Shown in pieces: positions 55,591-63,975 of a stretch of 64,000 bases of DNA (position 1 is the first letter of the stretch; each line of letters opens with the position of its first letter). The stretch is from the NCBI RefSeq assembly GCF_019583405.1, contig NZ_SZUU01000002.1:372001-436000 (forward strand). Direction: 5' to 3'. The DNA comes from Bacteroides fragilis (GTDB lineage Bacteria; Bacteroidota; Bacteroidia; Bacteroidales; Bacteroidaceae). A model generated the notes under the pieces. That model was not told the origin of the DNA. It did no database searches and saw nothing but the letters and a program-made list of their open reading frames with translations. Position numbers and translations under genes: made by a program.

Positions 55591-58500
55591 AGGGAGCTAA
55601 GCCTATGGTATTCTTTTTAACTTCTGCTATATCTTTCTGCATTTGTTGAATAGGCTTCACTATAGCTCCAGTATTCTCCGAAATTTGCATCAGTTCAAGA
55701 TAAGAATTAGCAATTAAATTCCTCGTGTCATCCGCAATATTCCTTACCTCTGTATTCACAGAAAGAATTGTATCAGCCTTTGCCGTCAGCAGATTGAGCG
55801 CTTGGGATTGGACTACGCTCTGATTCTTAATTTCCTCATTGGATGCCTGCAAAGCCGTGAAACGTCCGTTTAGTTCTTCTCCAGTATCTTGAGACATGGC
55901 CTCAAATCCTCTTTTTGTAGAATCCTGAGAGGAAGATTCGGATGTCCAGCCAAGCAACTCTTTCAATTTATCCCGCTCTTTAACCGCGTCGGTAACAATG
56001 TCGTTCCATTGCTCCTGCAACTTTTTATAATTTTCCTCAGAAATACCTGTTTTATTATCGTTAGCAGCAGCAAAAGCATCATACCATTTTTGTAGTTCGG
56101 CTTTATACTTATTACCAAGCATAGTAGTAAGCATAGCCTTCTGCATATACCTCTCAAAATTATTAGCAAAGTCTTTTGCCGAACTATCCATATCCATCAA
56201 GGTATCGACAAAGTTGTCAAATACGCTATCAAATGAAACTTGGGTAAGCTGTTCTTTTACTTGGTTCTGTATATCCTCTAATTTCTCAGAGCCATTGACA
56301 ATATCCTGTATGTATTTTACAAAGTCACCGTTTACAGTATTAAGGACAGATACCAGTTTAGGATCGGCAAGCACTTCTTTTAGTTGTTCTGCAGAAAGAT
56401 TAAGCAATGACTCTGCATTCGTGACAGATTCACCGACAGCACCGGATATCCTATCCCAATCCTTTTTACTAAGTCTTTTTTCTATTCGTTTGCCTAAAGA
56501 ACTTGATCCAATACTTGAGCCGCTTTGCCTTAATTCATTCAGAAGTTCATAATATCTTTGGGTTTGTTGCTTTATCAGGCTTTCGGCCTCTTTCCCTACT
56601 TTATAGGCTTCATCCCCATAGGATATTTTAATATACTCTTTCTTCTTGTCTATTAAAGTGTCCCACACGGAATTGAGTGCTTCATATTGAGACTTCATCT
56701 CATTGTATCGGGAATAATCAGCGCCAAACAAACCATCCAAGGCCTTTACAACTGATGAAATACCGGAAACAGCACTCATAGCACCACCTACAATATCACC
56801 AGACATTATCTGGCCAACTCCCATGGCTGTTTGGCCAACTCCACCTAACGCATCAGAAATACCAGCTATTTTATTACCAAGATCGTCGTTGCCAAATATT
56901 GTACCAAGATCCTGACCAAACTGAGATATAGCAGGAGTAAATTGAACAACAGCACTCCCGATCCCTGCAATCCCTCGAGCAATATTTTCCTGACCTCCTT
57001 TCGCTATTTCACCTGCCGCTTCTTTTACTTGCTTTTTGAAAAGCGCAAAAGGACTCTTTGCTCCCAATTCCTCTTTTAAACGACCAATAGCATTTCTTAG
57101 TGCCTCTGTTTGCTCGGTTGAAAGTTCTAAATTTTGAAGGGTATTGTCACTTATCCCAAGACCTAAAATATCCTTCTTTGAAACTGTCTTTCCACCGATT
57201 TGAGCATTTCCCTGTTCATCCTTAATGGCAGCGAGGTATTGCATCAATAATTCGGCTTTTTCAATAATGGACTGAATCTCGTTCACACTCTTTTGGGAAG
57301 CGTCAACAAAAAGCTGTCCCATTAAAGTCGTACTATTCTTTACGGAGTTGTCAAAATCATCAAGTGCATTAGCTTTCTCTTTCATCAAGATAGCTGCATC
57401 ACCCGCCGTTTCGGCCTCCTTTATGGCCTTATCATATTTCTCAATAATGGCCAGCCTTTTCTGTTGATAGTTGCCAAACTTGATAAGATATTCGTTCCAA
57501 GACGCCTCTTGATCGCGTATCTTATCATCAAGTTGCTTTTTGGACGTATTTTCTATAATGGTATCCCAGATAGAGCTAATCTTCCCTGTATCCACCTTAG
57601 AAGAATCAAAAGTTTTTTTCTGGTAATTATTATTTTCTTTAGCCTTCAACTCTTCCTGAGCATCAAAAATCTCTTTCTCAGCTTGAATTACAGCCTGGAT
57701 CATATCTTCTTTTTGTCTTTCCAGTGATTGGATCTCTTTCCGGTTATCCAATTCCCTCTGCATACGCTTCTTCTCAGCTCCTTCAGTCATGGCATCGATC
57801 TCAGACTGTGAGATTTCCATTTCCATATCTTCAGCCCGCCTTTTACGCTGGATTGCCTGTTTGCGTTCTATTTCAGAGATTTTATCATTCTGGGAACGAA
57901 TGCCTTCTTGCTGTTTGCGAAGTTTTTCAGCAGCAGATTCTTGCCTGGAAGAAGTGTCATAAACCTTTAATTCTTTTTCGGCTTCTTTCAGCTTCTTGAC
58001 ATTATCCTTGTAACTCTTTACAACAGCAGCATCTATACCTTTGAAGTTACCAGCATCCATTAATTTCTTTTGAGAGGATGCAATGGAGTTTAAAGCGGCT
58101 TCAGCTTCTTTCTTCTGATTAGTCCAATGTTCCTTATTCTTAACAACACTTTTCTTATCATCTTTTTCTTTTTGCTTGTTAGCCTCTATCTGTATCTTTT
58201 CAATATCAGCGACCACCTTTTTAGCTGCTTCAAGTTTAGATTTTGCATCTGATAATTGAATTTCATATTGTCCTGAGTATGTACCTCTTTGAGAGTCTGC
58301 GGCTATTAAAGCATTTATTTTATCAACCTCTTTTTGAGCTAAGACAACATTTGTTTTAGCCCCAACCATTTCTCTCATATCGGATGCTTTGTTTATTTTC
58401 TCCAATAAAGAAAGCTTATCCATTAGTTTTATCTTCTCAATATCCATGTTTTTGAAGACTTCCGGTAGTATATTTTGAAGATTCAAATAAGCATCTGCCT

Positions 58501-60067
58501 TTTTGTATTGAGTAGAAGTTTCGTCTCTGATTACACTAAGTAATTCATTTATCTTATTTTTTAGATTTTCAGAAGCATTTTTCATTTTCTCCATTGACTC
58601 AGCAGCAGAACGAGCCGTCTTTTCAGCATAAGTTGTATGCTCTGCCAATGTATATACAGCAACACCGAGTGAAACAACAGCCATGCCAACTGCTACATAG
58701 GGATTCATTGCGAGAACCTTGTTATATGCAGCTTGAGCAACAGTAGCAGATTTAGTTGCTGTAATCTTCGCCCATATAGACTTTACAGAACCTTGTTCAA
58801 CAATAGTATTTATCAGTAGCCCGGCTCGATAAACACCGTAAATTTCGATAAGAGCCAATACACTCTTACCTATAATGTCGTAATTCTTAACGATAGTATC
58901 GACAGCAGATATACTTCCTGAAATCAAACCTTGATTAGCAAGTCCTATTTCAGCCAAAGCCGTTGTTATCGTATCTTCCAAATTAGACATTTGTCCCTCA
59001 ATAGTCTTTGCAATAGCTTCCGTAGAGCCTTCAACGCCTTTCATTGAGCCAAATTGTTCAACAGCTTTCATTACAGATTCAACCGTTCGGTCACATTCAA
59101 CTGTCATATCACGGAACGAGAGTTTAACCTTATTCCCTTCTGTTTGAACCCGAACACCAAATTCTTTCCAGCGTTCAGGATTATTTATGTCGAGTATCGC
59201 TTCTGTCAGCTGGTCGAATGGTTTAGCTACGGTATTTGTGAAATCTCCCATTCTTTTCATGGCATCCATCGAAGGAGTTACACCACGATTGACAAACTTT
59301 ATAAAGTCATCCGTCAGCTCATTTAGTTGAAAATTTGTCTTTGCAGCAAAGCTATTTATGTCAGACAGATACGATTTCGCTTTTTCAGAACTACCATTTA
59401 AAGCATTGGTTAGCACAGATTCATACTTCTGAAACATTCCAGCAGTTGAAACAACATTTGAAGCAACTTGTTTCAACATAGCAATTCCGCCAATAGTAGC
59501 AAGCATCTTCTTAAATGAAACTCCTACACCTTCGTTAACAGTAATAACAGCCTTACTTTCATCCTTGAACAAAGCGTATTCATCCTTTAGAGCTTTGGTA
59601 GATAATCTCGCAAGAGCCTGTTGTGATTGTAATTCACCGAGAGCATATTTTTGTTCTCCTAATGCTGCTTTTGCACGGTTTAATTCATCCGATAAAGATT
59701 GTCTTTTAGGGTCATACTTTCCTAATTTCTTATATTTCTCAGTAAGCATTGAAACATCATTCTGTGTCTCACGTATGATGTTTTTTTGTTTGATGATTTC
59801 TTCGGATAGGGAATTAACTGCTTTTTCACCGTCATAAATACCTTTTTTGAAATCATTTTCCATAGTTGCACCAGCTTTGGCTGCATCAGAAATAAGGATA
59901 TTCATTTTCTTAGTACTTTCCCCTAATTGAACATTTAACTTTTTAAATGTATCAGGGGATTGAGTTGAATCCATAGAAAGGAGCGTTTGTTTCAACTTTT
60001 CTATCTCTGTTCTTAATCTTACGACCTCTTGCCAATCCGAAGCCACACGAAATACGAGCTTTCCCAT
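55589..60067 (-). CDS. Phage tail tape measure protein
   Basis: 1492 residues; sets tail length and helps DNA passage in siphophage tails. Long helical and coiled-coil content (VVRLRTEIEKLKQTLLSMDS; LTEKYKKLGKYDPKRQSL; KEAEKELKVYDTSSRQES). Hydrophobic segments near 410-470 (NPYVAVGMAVVSLGVAVYTL) and near 1090-1170 (GGVGQTAMGVGQIMSGDIVG) are typical of these proteins, which insert into the membrane. The length implies a tail of roughly 200 nm by the usual 0.15 nm per residue rule (inference). The start at 60067 (GKLVFRVASDWQEVVRLR) is preceded by an AT-rich gap, not by the tail-tube gene one would expect. Confidence 0.93.
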   Translation of the reverse strand: MGKLVFRVASDWQEVVRLRTEIEKLKQTLLSMDSTQSPDTFKKLNVQLGESTKKMNILISDAAKAGATMENDFKKGIYDGEKAVNSLSEEIIKQKNIIRETQNDVSMLTEKYKKLGKYDPKRQSLSDELNRAKAALGEQKYALGELQSQQALARLSTKALKDEYALFKDESKAVITVNEGVGVSFKKMLATIGGIAMLKQVASNVVSTAGMFQKYESVLTNALNGSSEKAKSYLSDINSFAAKTNFQLNELTDDFIKFVNRGVTPSMDAMKRMGDFTNTVAKPFDQLTEAILDINNPERWKEFGVRVQTEGNKVKLSFRDMTVECDRTVESVMKAVEQFGSMKGVEGSTEAIAKTIEGQMSNLEDTITTALAEIGLANQGLISGSISAVDTIVKNYDIIGKSVLALIEIYGVYRAGLLINTIVEQGSVKSIWAKITATKSATVAQAAYNKVLAMNPYVAVGMAVVSLGVAVYTLAEHTTYAEKTARSAAESMEKMKNASENLKNKINELLSVIRDETSTQYKKADAYLNLQNILPEVFKNMDIEKIKLMDKLSLLEKINKASDMREMVGAKTNVVLAQKEVDKINALIAADSQRGTYSGQYEIQLSDAKSKLEAAKKVVADIEKIQIEANKQKEKDDKKSVVKNKEHWTNQKKEAEAALNSIASSQKKLMDAGNFKGIDAAVVKSYKDNVKKLKEAEKELKVYDTSSRQESAAEKLRKQQEGIRSQNDKISEIERKQAIQRKRRAEDMEMEISQSEIDAMTEGAEKKRMQRELDNRKEIQSLERQKEDMIQAVIQAEKEIFDAQEELKAKENNNYQKKTFDSSKVDTGKISSIWDTIIENTSKKQLDDKIRDQEASWNEYLIKFGNYQQKRLAIIEKYDKAIKEAETAGDAAILMKEKANALDDFDNSVKNSTTLMGQLFVDASQKSVNEIQSIIEKAELLMQYLAAIKDEQGNAQIGGKTVSKKDILGLGISDNTLQNLELSTEQTEALRNAIGRLKEELGAKSPFALFKKQVKEAAGEIAKGGQENIARGIAGIGSAVVQFTPAISQFGQDLGTIFGNDDLGNKIAGISDALGGVGQTAMGVGQIMSGDIVGGAMSAVSGISSVVKALDGLFGADYSRYNEMKSQYEALNSVWDTLIDKKKEYIKISYGDEAYKVGKEAESLIKQQTQRYYELLNELRQSGSSIGSSSLGKRIEKRLSKKDWDRISGAVGESVTNAESLLNLSAEQLKEVLADPKLVSVLNTVNGDFVKYIQDIVNGSEKLEDIQNQVKEQLTQVSFDSVFDNFVDTLMDMDSSAKDFANNFERYMQKAMLTTMLGNKYKAELQKWYDAFAAANDNKTGISEENYKKLQEQWNDIVTDAVKERDKLKELLGWTSESSSQDSTKRGFEAMSQDTGEELNGRFTALQASNEEIKNQSVVQSQALNLLTAKADTILSVNTEVRNIADDTRNLIANSYLELMQISENTGAIVKPIQQMQKDIAEVKKNTIGLAP

Positions 60068-60408
60068 TTTATTCTAATTTTTAATTATTTACTACTCAAA
60101 TTTACAGTATATCCAAACCTTATTAGAATTTTCTTTCATTAAATTCGTGACAATAGACGAAAGGTTTGATATTTCTTATTTTACTTGATAAATTTACCAC
60201 AGTTACAAGCTTTCATAGATGTTTTTTATCAACGAAAAACACACAATTAGCCGATTGTGCTAAAATAATTGTGAAAGTAGATATTGATAACCTATTTTGC
60301 TATTTCTAAGATGGCAGATGCACGACATTGGTAGAATTGTCGTGAAATAATAGGGTGTGATTAGATTTCTTGGTAGTTTTGCGTATTGTCTAACTAAAAA
60401 CTACAATT
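60068..60408. other. 341-base gap with operator-like inverted repeat
   Basis: AT-rich, no gene. CACGACA (60321-60327) and TGTCGTG (60338-60344) form an inverted repeat with a 10-base spacer, just upstream of the -7 box of the 60409 gene. A motif GCCGATTGTG...CTAAAA near 60250 resembles AACCGATTGCGTGACCTAAA near 61923. Confidence 0.6.
60374..60381 (+). promoter_or_regulatory. -7 box for the membrane-protein gene at 60409
   Basis: TAGTTTTG (TAnnTTTG), 27 bases before the ATG at 60409. The inverted repeat at 60321-60344 sits upstream and may be its operator. Confidence 0.55.
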
Positions 60409-60819
60409 ATGGAAGATATGCTCACTTTTACAGGATGGATAGTTATCATCTTTGGTATTCTACAAATCGTTCTTTTCTTCAAGGTATGGATTATGACAGA
60501 TGACGTTAGTAGGATAAAAAAGAACTTAATTGATGGTACAGACGCTTCTCTTGAAACAGCTAAAAAGGAAATCATGTTAGGGCATCCCGATAAAGCGTTT
60601 GAAATTTATAATAAATGTTTTATAAATGATATTGTAACATTGCATAAAGAAACTCGAACTGCTGGTATGAATTCAGAACCTGCAAAAGATGCCTATGAAG
60701 CAAAATATCAGGAAAAATGCCAATTATATAAAAATGAACTATCTAAATTGGGAAACAGCTATTTTATTGATTTTACGCGCTTTGATAATTTTGACAAAAT
60801 AGATAAAATTATGTCATAA
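60409..60819 (+). CDS. Moron-like small membrane protein
   Basis: 136 residues: one N-terminal membrane segment (FTGWIVIIFGILQIVLFFKVWIM, split over about residues 6-28), then a charged, helical cytosolic or periplasmic part (AKKEIMLGHPDKAFEIYNKC) with TPR-like character. It runs opposite to the tape measure gene, with its own promoter (60374-60381) and a perfect terminator (60822-60849). These features make it a second moron candidate. No family recognised. Confidence 0.7.
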   Translation: MEDMLTFTGWIVIIFGILQIVLFFKVWIMTDDVSRIKKNLIDGTDASLETAKKEIMLGHPDKAFEIYNKCFINDIVTLHKETRTAGMNSEPAKDAYEAKYQEKCQLYKNELSKLGNSYFIDFTRFDNFDKIDKIMS

Positions 60820-60821
60820 CA

Positions 60822-60849
60822 AATAAAGGGTGATTTTTCACCCTTTATT
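60822..60849. terminator. Bidirectional intrinsic terminator
   Basis: AATAAAGGGTGA (60822-60833) and TCACCCTTTATT (60838-60849) form a perfect 12-bp stem with a 4-base loop and A/T-rich flanks. It ends the 60409 gene. The antirepressor stop at 61025 is 175 bases away on the other strand. Confidence 0.9.
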
Positions 60850-61024
60850 CACTCAACAACATCTGTTTCAAAATCGGGCACCGTGCCCGGTTGTGATTTG
60901 CGTGATTGTTTTTCCGCTGTTTCTGATACTAATTTAAAAGCAAGTCATAATACCAACATAAAGGTACAAATTCCAACCCAACTATATAATAGCGCACGCC
61001 AACTTAATGACGTGCGCATTTATT

Positions 61025-61798
61025 TTAAGCCGCATCTTTACCCAAGAACTTTTCCACAAAGTAAATCTGCCCTTTACCTGTCACTTTGGTAGTGGTAGTT
61101 ACCAATACAGAACCGTCCGGCTTGGTGATTGAGGTCTGTTTCAACTCAAAAAGCCCCAATTCCATTGATTTCTGCGTGGGCTGGTTATAGTAATTACCTT
61201 TCTGACAGAGATAGCCGTTTTCACGCATCCAAGTAAACAAGCGGTTCTGACCGATATTAACCCCATTTTGCTGCAATATCTTCGCCAGTTCGGCAACCAA
61301 ACATGAGCGTTGAGAAGTTGAAACAGCGTCAGCAAAAAGAACTTTGGGCGCATCTTTCTGAATCTTCTGTTCTGCTTCGATACGTTTTTGCTTTTCTTCT
61401 TTCAGATTGGTCGCAAGTTGAATGAGAAAATCCGGTGAGGTGAGAGCCTTTTCAAGCGTTTCGTTCGTCATGTATGCACCATGCTTACGAATGGATGGCA
61501 GTACTTCATCGCATACCCAATCTTGAAATTTTTCAGCATCAGGCAAATTACTTCTCATTATCAAACGATATACATCTTTTTCTGGAATATATACCATATT
61601 AATACCTCCAGCACTATTTTCGTGTGGGTGATATACCTTTTTGCCTGATTTACAATGCCTTTGAATGGCATCTGCTGTATCTATATATCCAAGTGCATTA
61701 GCTACATCCTTTGCGCAAAACAAAGGTTCATCACTCTCATTCATCGCAATTCTCACTTTTCCGAACTGCTCATTTTGGAAAATCTGAATATTATTCAT
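61025..61798 (-). CDS. Phage antirepressor (BRO-N plus KilAC domains)
   Basis: 257 residues. N-terminal BRO-N domain (about 1-110): IQIFQNEQFGKVRIAMN, FCAKDVANALGY, VYIPEKDVYRLIMRSNLPDAE, ending VCDEVLPSIRKHGAY. A helical linker precedes the KilAC domain (about 150-255): LVAELAKILQQNGVNIGQNRLF and WMRENGYLCQKGNYYNQPTQK. Such proteins switch temperate phages to lytic growth by antagonising the repressor. It has a leader of about 190 bases, with the -7 box at 61993-62000. It lies 958 bases right of the tape measure gene on the same strand. Confidence 0.95.
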   Translation of the reverse strand: MNNIQIFQNEQFGKVRIAMNESDEPLFCAKDVANALGYIDTADAIQRHCKSGKKVYHPHENSAGGINMVYIPEKDVYRLIMRSNLPDAEKFQDWVCDEVLPSIRKHGAYMTNETLEKALTSPDFLIQLATNLKEEKQKRIEAEQKIQKDAPKVLFADAVSTSQRSCLVAELAKILQQNGVNIGQNRLFTWMRENGYLCQKGNYYNQPTQKSMELGLFELKQTSITKPDGSVLVTTTTKVTGKGQIYFVEKFLGKDAA

Positions 61799-62104
61799 AC
61801 TTTTACACAGTTTAAAAAATTAGACCCCACCAAAGGCAAGCTCCTCACTTCTTACCAATGGCGGGGTTTATACTTTTCAGCCGTGAGGATAGCTGCGTTA
61901 TTTCTGTTTGCGAATTTACCACTAACCGATTGCGTGACCTAAAAAGTGTCGTGCATAGTCACGACAACCAATCCATTGTCGTAAATTCATTGCAAACTTA
62001 TCTTATAATCGTGTAAGAGAAGAATTTTCATCCACTTGGCTTGTGACATCAGAGCTATTGTCACAAAATAATTGGCGGTTCTCTAATTCTATGCTGTTTC
62101 ATAC
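61799..62104. promoter_or_regulatory. Antirepressor leader and promoter region
   Basis: Holds a -7 box TAAGTTTG on the minus strand (61993-62000); an inverted repeat TGTCGTG-N6-CACGACA (61947-61966); a structured leader with ACCCCACCA (61824-61832) opposing TGGCGGGGT (61859-61867, one mismatch); and the palindrome at 62041-62066. The rest shows no gene. This is a likely point of regulation for lytic switching. Confidence 0.6.
62041..62066. repeat. 26-base palindromic repeat, copy 2
   Basis: TTGTGAC at 62041-62047 and GTCACAA at 62060-62066; matches 54862-54887 at 22 of 26 bases. It lies 40 bases upstream of the antirepressor -7 box. Confidence 0.75.
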
Positions 62105-62271
62105 TCATTTCTTTAATACTTCATCAATCATATTACGAAGTTCTTTCAACTCTTCCTCGGTCAAGCCGTACACATTACCCAATGCAGAAGGTTTCTCTAT
62201 TTTAAGAGCGTATTTTACCCCCCCTATTGCTTTTATATTGGTATGATACCGATACTAAATCGTTTACTCAT
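62105..62271 (-). pseudogene. Possible frameshifted small phage gene
   Basis: ATG at 62271 after a good ribosome-site-like AAAAGTAACAAG opens MSKRFSIGIIPI and stops after 12 codons. Another frame continues without stop as KAIGGVKYALKIEKPSALG, then NVYGLTEEELKELRNMIDEVL and KK, and stops at 62105. Total length 167 bases (3n+2) fits loss of one base or a programmed or chance frame change; a run of seven G lies in it. It could instead start at GTG in the second frame (22 codons). Confidence 0.4.
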
Positions 62272-62358
62272 TTCTTGTTACTTTTAAGTTTATTACTATG
62301 TTCCCAATCTCTGATTTGGTAACTCGGTTTGGTGGTGGTCTGATATTAAGGTTCATAA

Positions 62359-62607
62359 TCATTTCGTTAAAGTTTCAACCCTGCCACTCATTGTTGTGCC
62401 GATAATATACGCCACATCATTGGCACAGTTATTCAATCTGCCTACCGTTTCATCCATACAGTCCCATTGCCCGGCATCCCTCAGTTCTTTTTCATCCATT
62501 GCCGATTGTACGATATTACGAGCTTGATTGATAAGACACATCGCTTTCAGTAATTCAGAGTGAACAGCTTTGTTCTTTATCTCTTCAATGTTTATTTCTG
62601 GTATCAT
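62359..62607 (-). CDS. Small phage early protein (82 aa)
   Basis: 82 residues, helical (INIEEIKNKAVHSELLKAMC; DEKELRDAGQWDCMDETVGR), no signal peptide. It is first in the minus-strand early run, with a -7 box 59 bases upstream that is flanked by an operator-like inverted repeat. Likely an early regulatory or modulator protein by position. No family recognised. Confidence 0.65.
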   Translation of the reverse strand: MIPEINIEEIKNKAVHSELLKAMCLINQARNIVQSAMDEKELRDAGQWDCMDETVGRLNNCANDVAYIIGTTMSGRVETLTK

Positions 62608-62644
62608 AATCGTTATATTTTATGTGTTAGTATTCTATTTTATC

Positions 62645-62698
62645 TTATGTGATAATTTTACAATGCAAATATATCACATAAAGCAAATATAAACCAAA
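62645..62698. promoter_or_regulatory. Early minus-strand promoter with operator
   Basis: Minus -7 box TATATTTG at 62666-62673 and -33 TTTG at 62695-62698 with 21 bases between. An inverted repeat TTATGTGATA (62645-62654)/TATCACATAA (62672-62681) overlaps it. This fits a repressor operator controlling the 62607 gene. Confidence 0.7.
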
Positions 62699-62779
62699 TA
62701 AAAGAATAGTTATTTTTATCCCAAATGATATTTTTAACAATTAATCATATCATATATAGCAATTATTGGATTTTATATG

Positions 62780-62787
62780 TATATTTG
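62780..62787 (+). promoter_or_regulatory. -7 box for the XRE repressor gene
   Basis: TATATTTG on the plus strand, 25 bases before the ATG at 62813. ATATCATATAT occurs on both sides of this box (near 62746 and 62805), possible autoregulatory sites. Confidence 0.6.
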
Positions 62788-62812
62788 CATCATCATAATT
62801 AATATATCATAT

Positions 62813-63097
62813 ATGAAATATAGAATTAAGGAGCTTTGCAAGGAAAAAGGCATTACATTGGAGTCTTTAGCCTTAGGAATTGGAACATCTCAAGCAAGTA
62901 TTAGCCGAATCATTACGGGTAATGGAAATCCTACAATGGACAGTTTAGAAAGAATAGCTAAATTTCTCAATGTTGAAGTACCTGAATTATTCGTCAATGA
63001 CGGTGTGATGGGATTTATTAAAGCTAAAGGACAATTATTTGAAATAAATTCAATATCGGATATTGAAACTACATTAGAGACAATAAAACTATTGTAA
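62813..63097 (+). CDS. XRE-family HTH transcriptional repressor
   Basis: 94 residues from ATG 62813; a longer frame from 62777 would begin before the -7 box at 62780, so it is rejected. HTH about residues 5-60: IKELCKEKGITLESLALGIG, SQASISRIITGNGNPTMDSL, with the LERIAKFLNVEVPELF helix. The C-terminal part is short, without a RecA-cleavable peptidase. Divergent from the 62607 gene across an operator-rich 200 bases, it is the likely lysogeny repressor, possibly antagonised by the KilAC protein. Confidence 0.92.
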   Translation: MKYRIKELCKEKGITLESLALGIGTSQASISRIITGNGNPTMDSLERIAKFLNVEVPELFVNDGVMGFIKAKGQLFEINSISDIETTLETIKLL

Positions 63098-63122
63098 CTG
63101 TTTGCCCCATTTTCGGTACTAA

Positions 63123-63236
63123 ATTCAAACTAAAGTAAAAAGAGGACTAAAAGCGGATGAATTTGAGTACAAAGGAGTAGTTTACACGATAAAATCACGT
63201 TCTGACTTGGAAAATTTACTAAAAATAGTTGGTTAG
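63123..63236 (+). pseudogene. Possible gene remnant without start
   Basis: A stop-free stretch of 38 codons ending in TAG (KADEFEYKGVVYTIKSRSDL and then ENLLKIVG) has a coding-like amino-acid pattern but no ATG/GTG/TTG start; TAA precedes it. It may be the tail end of a small gene decayed between the repressor and the DUF4468 gene. Confidence 0.3.
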
Positions 63237-63250
63237 TTAAAAATAGTATA

Positions 63251-63258
63251 TACTTTTG
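63251..63258 (+). promoter_or_regulatory. -7 box for the DUF4468 gene
   Basis: TACTTTTG (TAnnTTTG), 30 bases before the ATG at 63289. Confidence 0.55.
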
Positions 63259-63288
63259 CAATTTGTTTAATATTAAAAATACACGATT

Positions 63289-63975
63289 ATGAAGAAAATT
63301 TTATTCTTAGTGATTGCCTTATGTTGTTATACTTCTATTAATGCTCAAGTAATGAGGGCAGAAGAGTTAGAAGAATATGCCAAAGAGAGATATGGAGATA
63401 AGTGGACTGAAGCAGCAGCAACGTTAGGTTCTCAACTTGCTCTTGACAAGAACAATTCTCTGACTTATACCCAAATAATAGAATGCGGAGAATCGAATAA
63501 AGAGCAGTTATATGTAACATTGAACTATTGGTTTACTGCTACATTCAATGACGCAAATTCCGTTATAAAATTAAATGATAAGGACACAGGAGTTATAATA
63601 GCCGAAGGATACGTATCGGATATTGCCGGTCATGTAGGGGGAATGAACGCTTATAATATTAGTATTCGTCCAATTATAAAAGTGGATATAAAAGATAAAA
63701 AAATACGCATTACTTACACAGTACAATATTATGATGTAATAAAGTCTTCAGGTGGTGGTATTATGGGAGCAATAGGAGGAACCATACCTGTAAATGGAAA
63801 TGAGAAATGGGCCCTTGAGAGTTGCTATCCTTTTGTTGAAAAGGATCAGCATAAAGCTAAGAAAACATCATCAAAAGCACTTGTTATGACACATGCTTAC
63901 TCTAATGTCATAATGGACAAAATTGAAGAAGCTGTAAAAAATGGAATTGTCGGAAATGAAAACGATAATTGGTAA
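63289..63975 (+). CDS. DUF4468 secreted protein
   Basis: 228 residues with a signal peptide (KKILFLVIALCCYTSINAQ). The mature part (TLGSQLALDKNNSLTYTQII; LYVTLNYWFTATFNDANSVI; TGVIIAEGYVSDIAG; IRITYTVQYYDV) matches the DUF4468 pattern as I recall, a TBP-like fold common in Bacteroidetes and their prophages. Its role is unknown. It follows the repressor in the same direction but has its own -7 box, so it may be expressed during lysogeny, as a secreted moron product. Confidence 0.75.
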   Translation: MKKILFLVIALCCYTSINAQVMRAEELEEYAKERYGDKWTEAAATLGSQLALDKNNSLTYTQIIECGESNKEQLYVTLNYWFTATFNDANSVIKLNDKDTGVIIAEGYVSDIAGHVGGMNAYNISIRPIIKVDIKDKKIRITYTVQYYDVIKSSGGGIMGAIGGTIPVNGNEKWALESCYPFVEKDQHKAKKTSSKALVMTHAYSNVIMDKIEEAVKNGIVGNENDNW

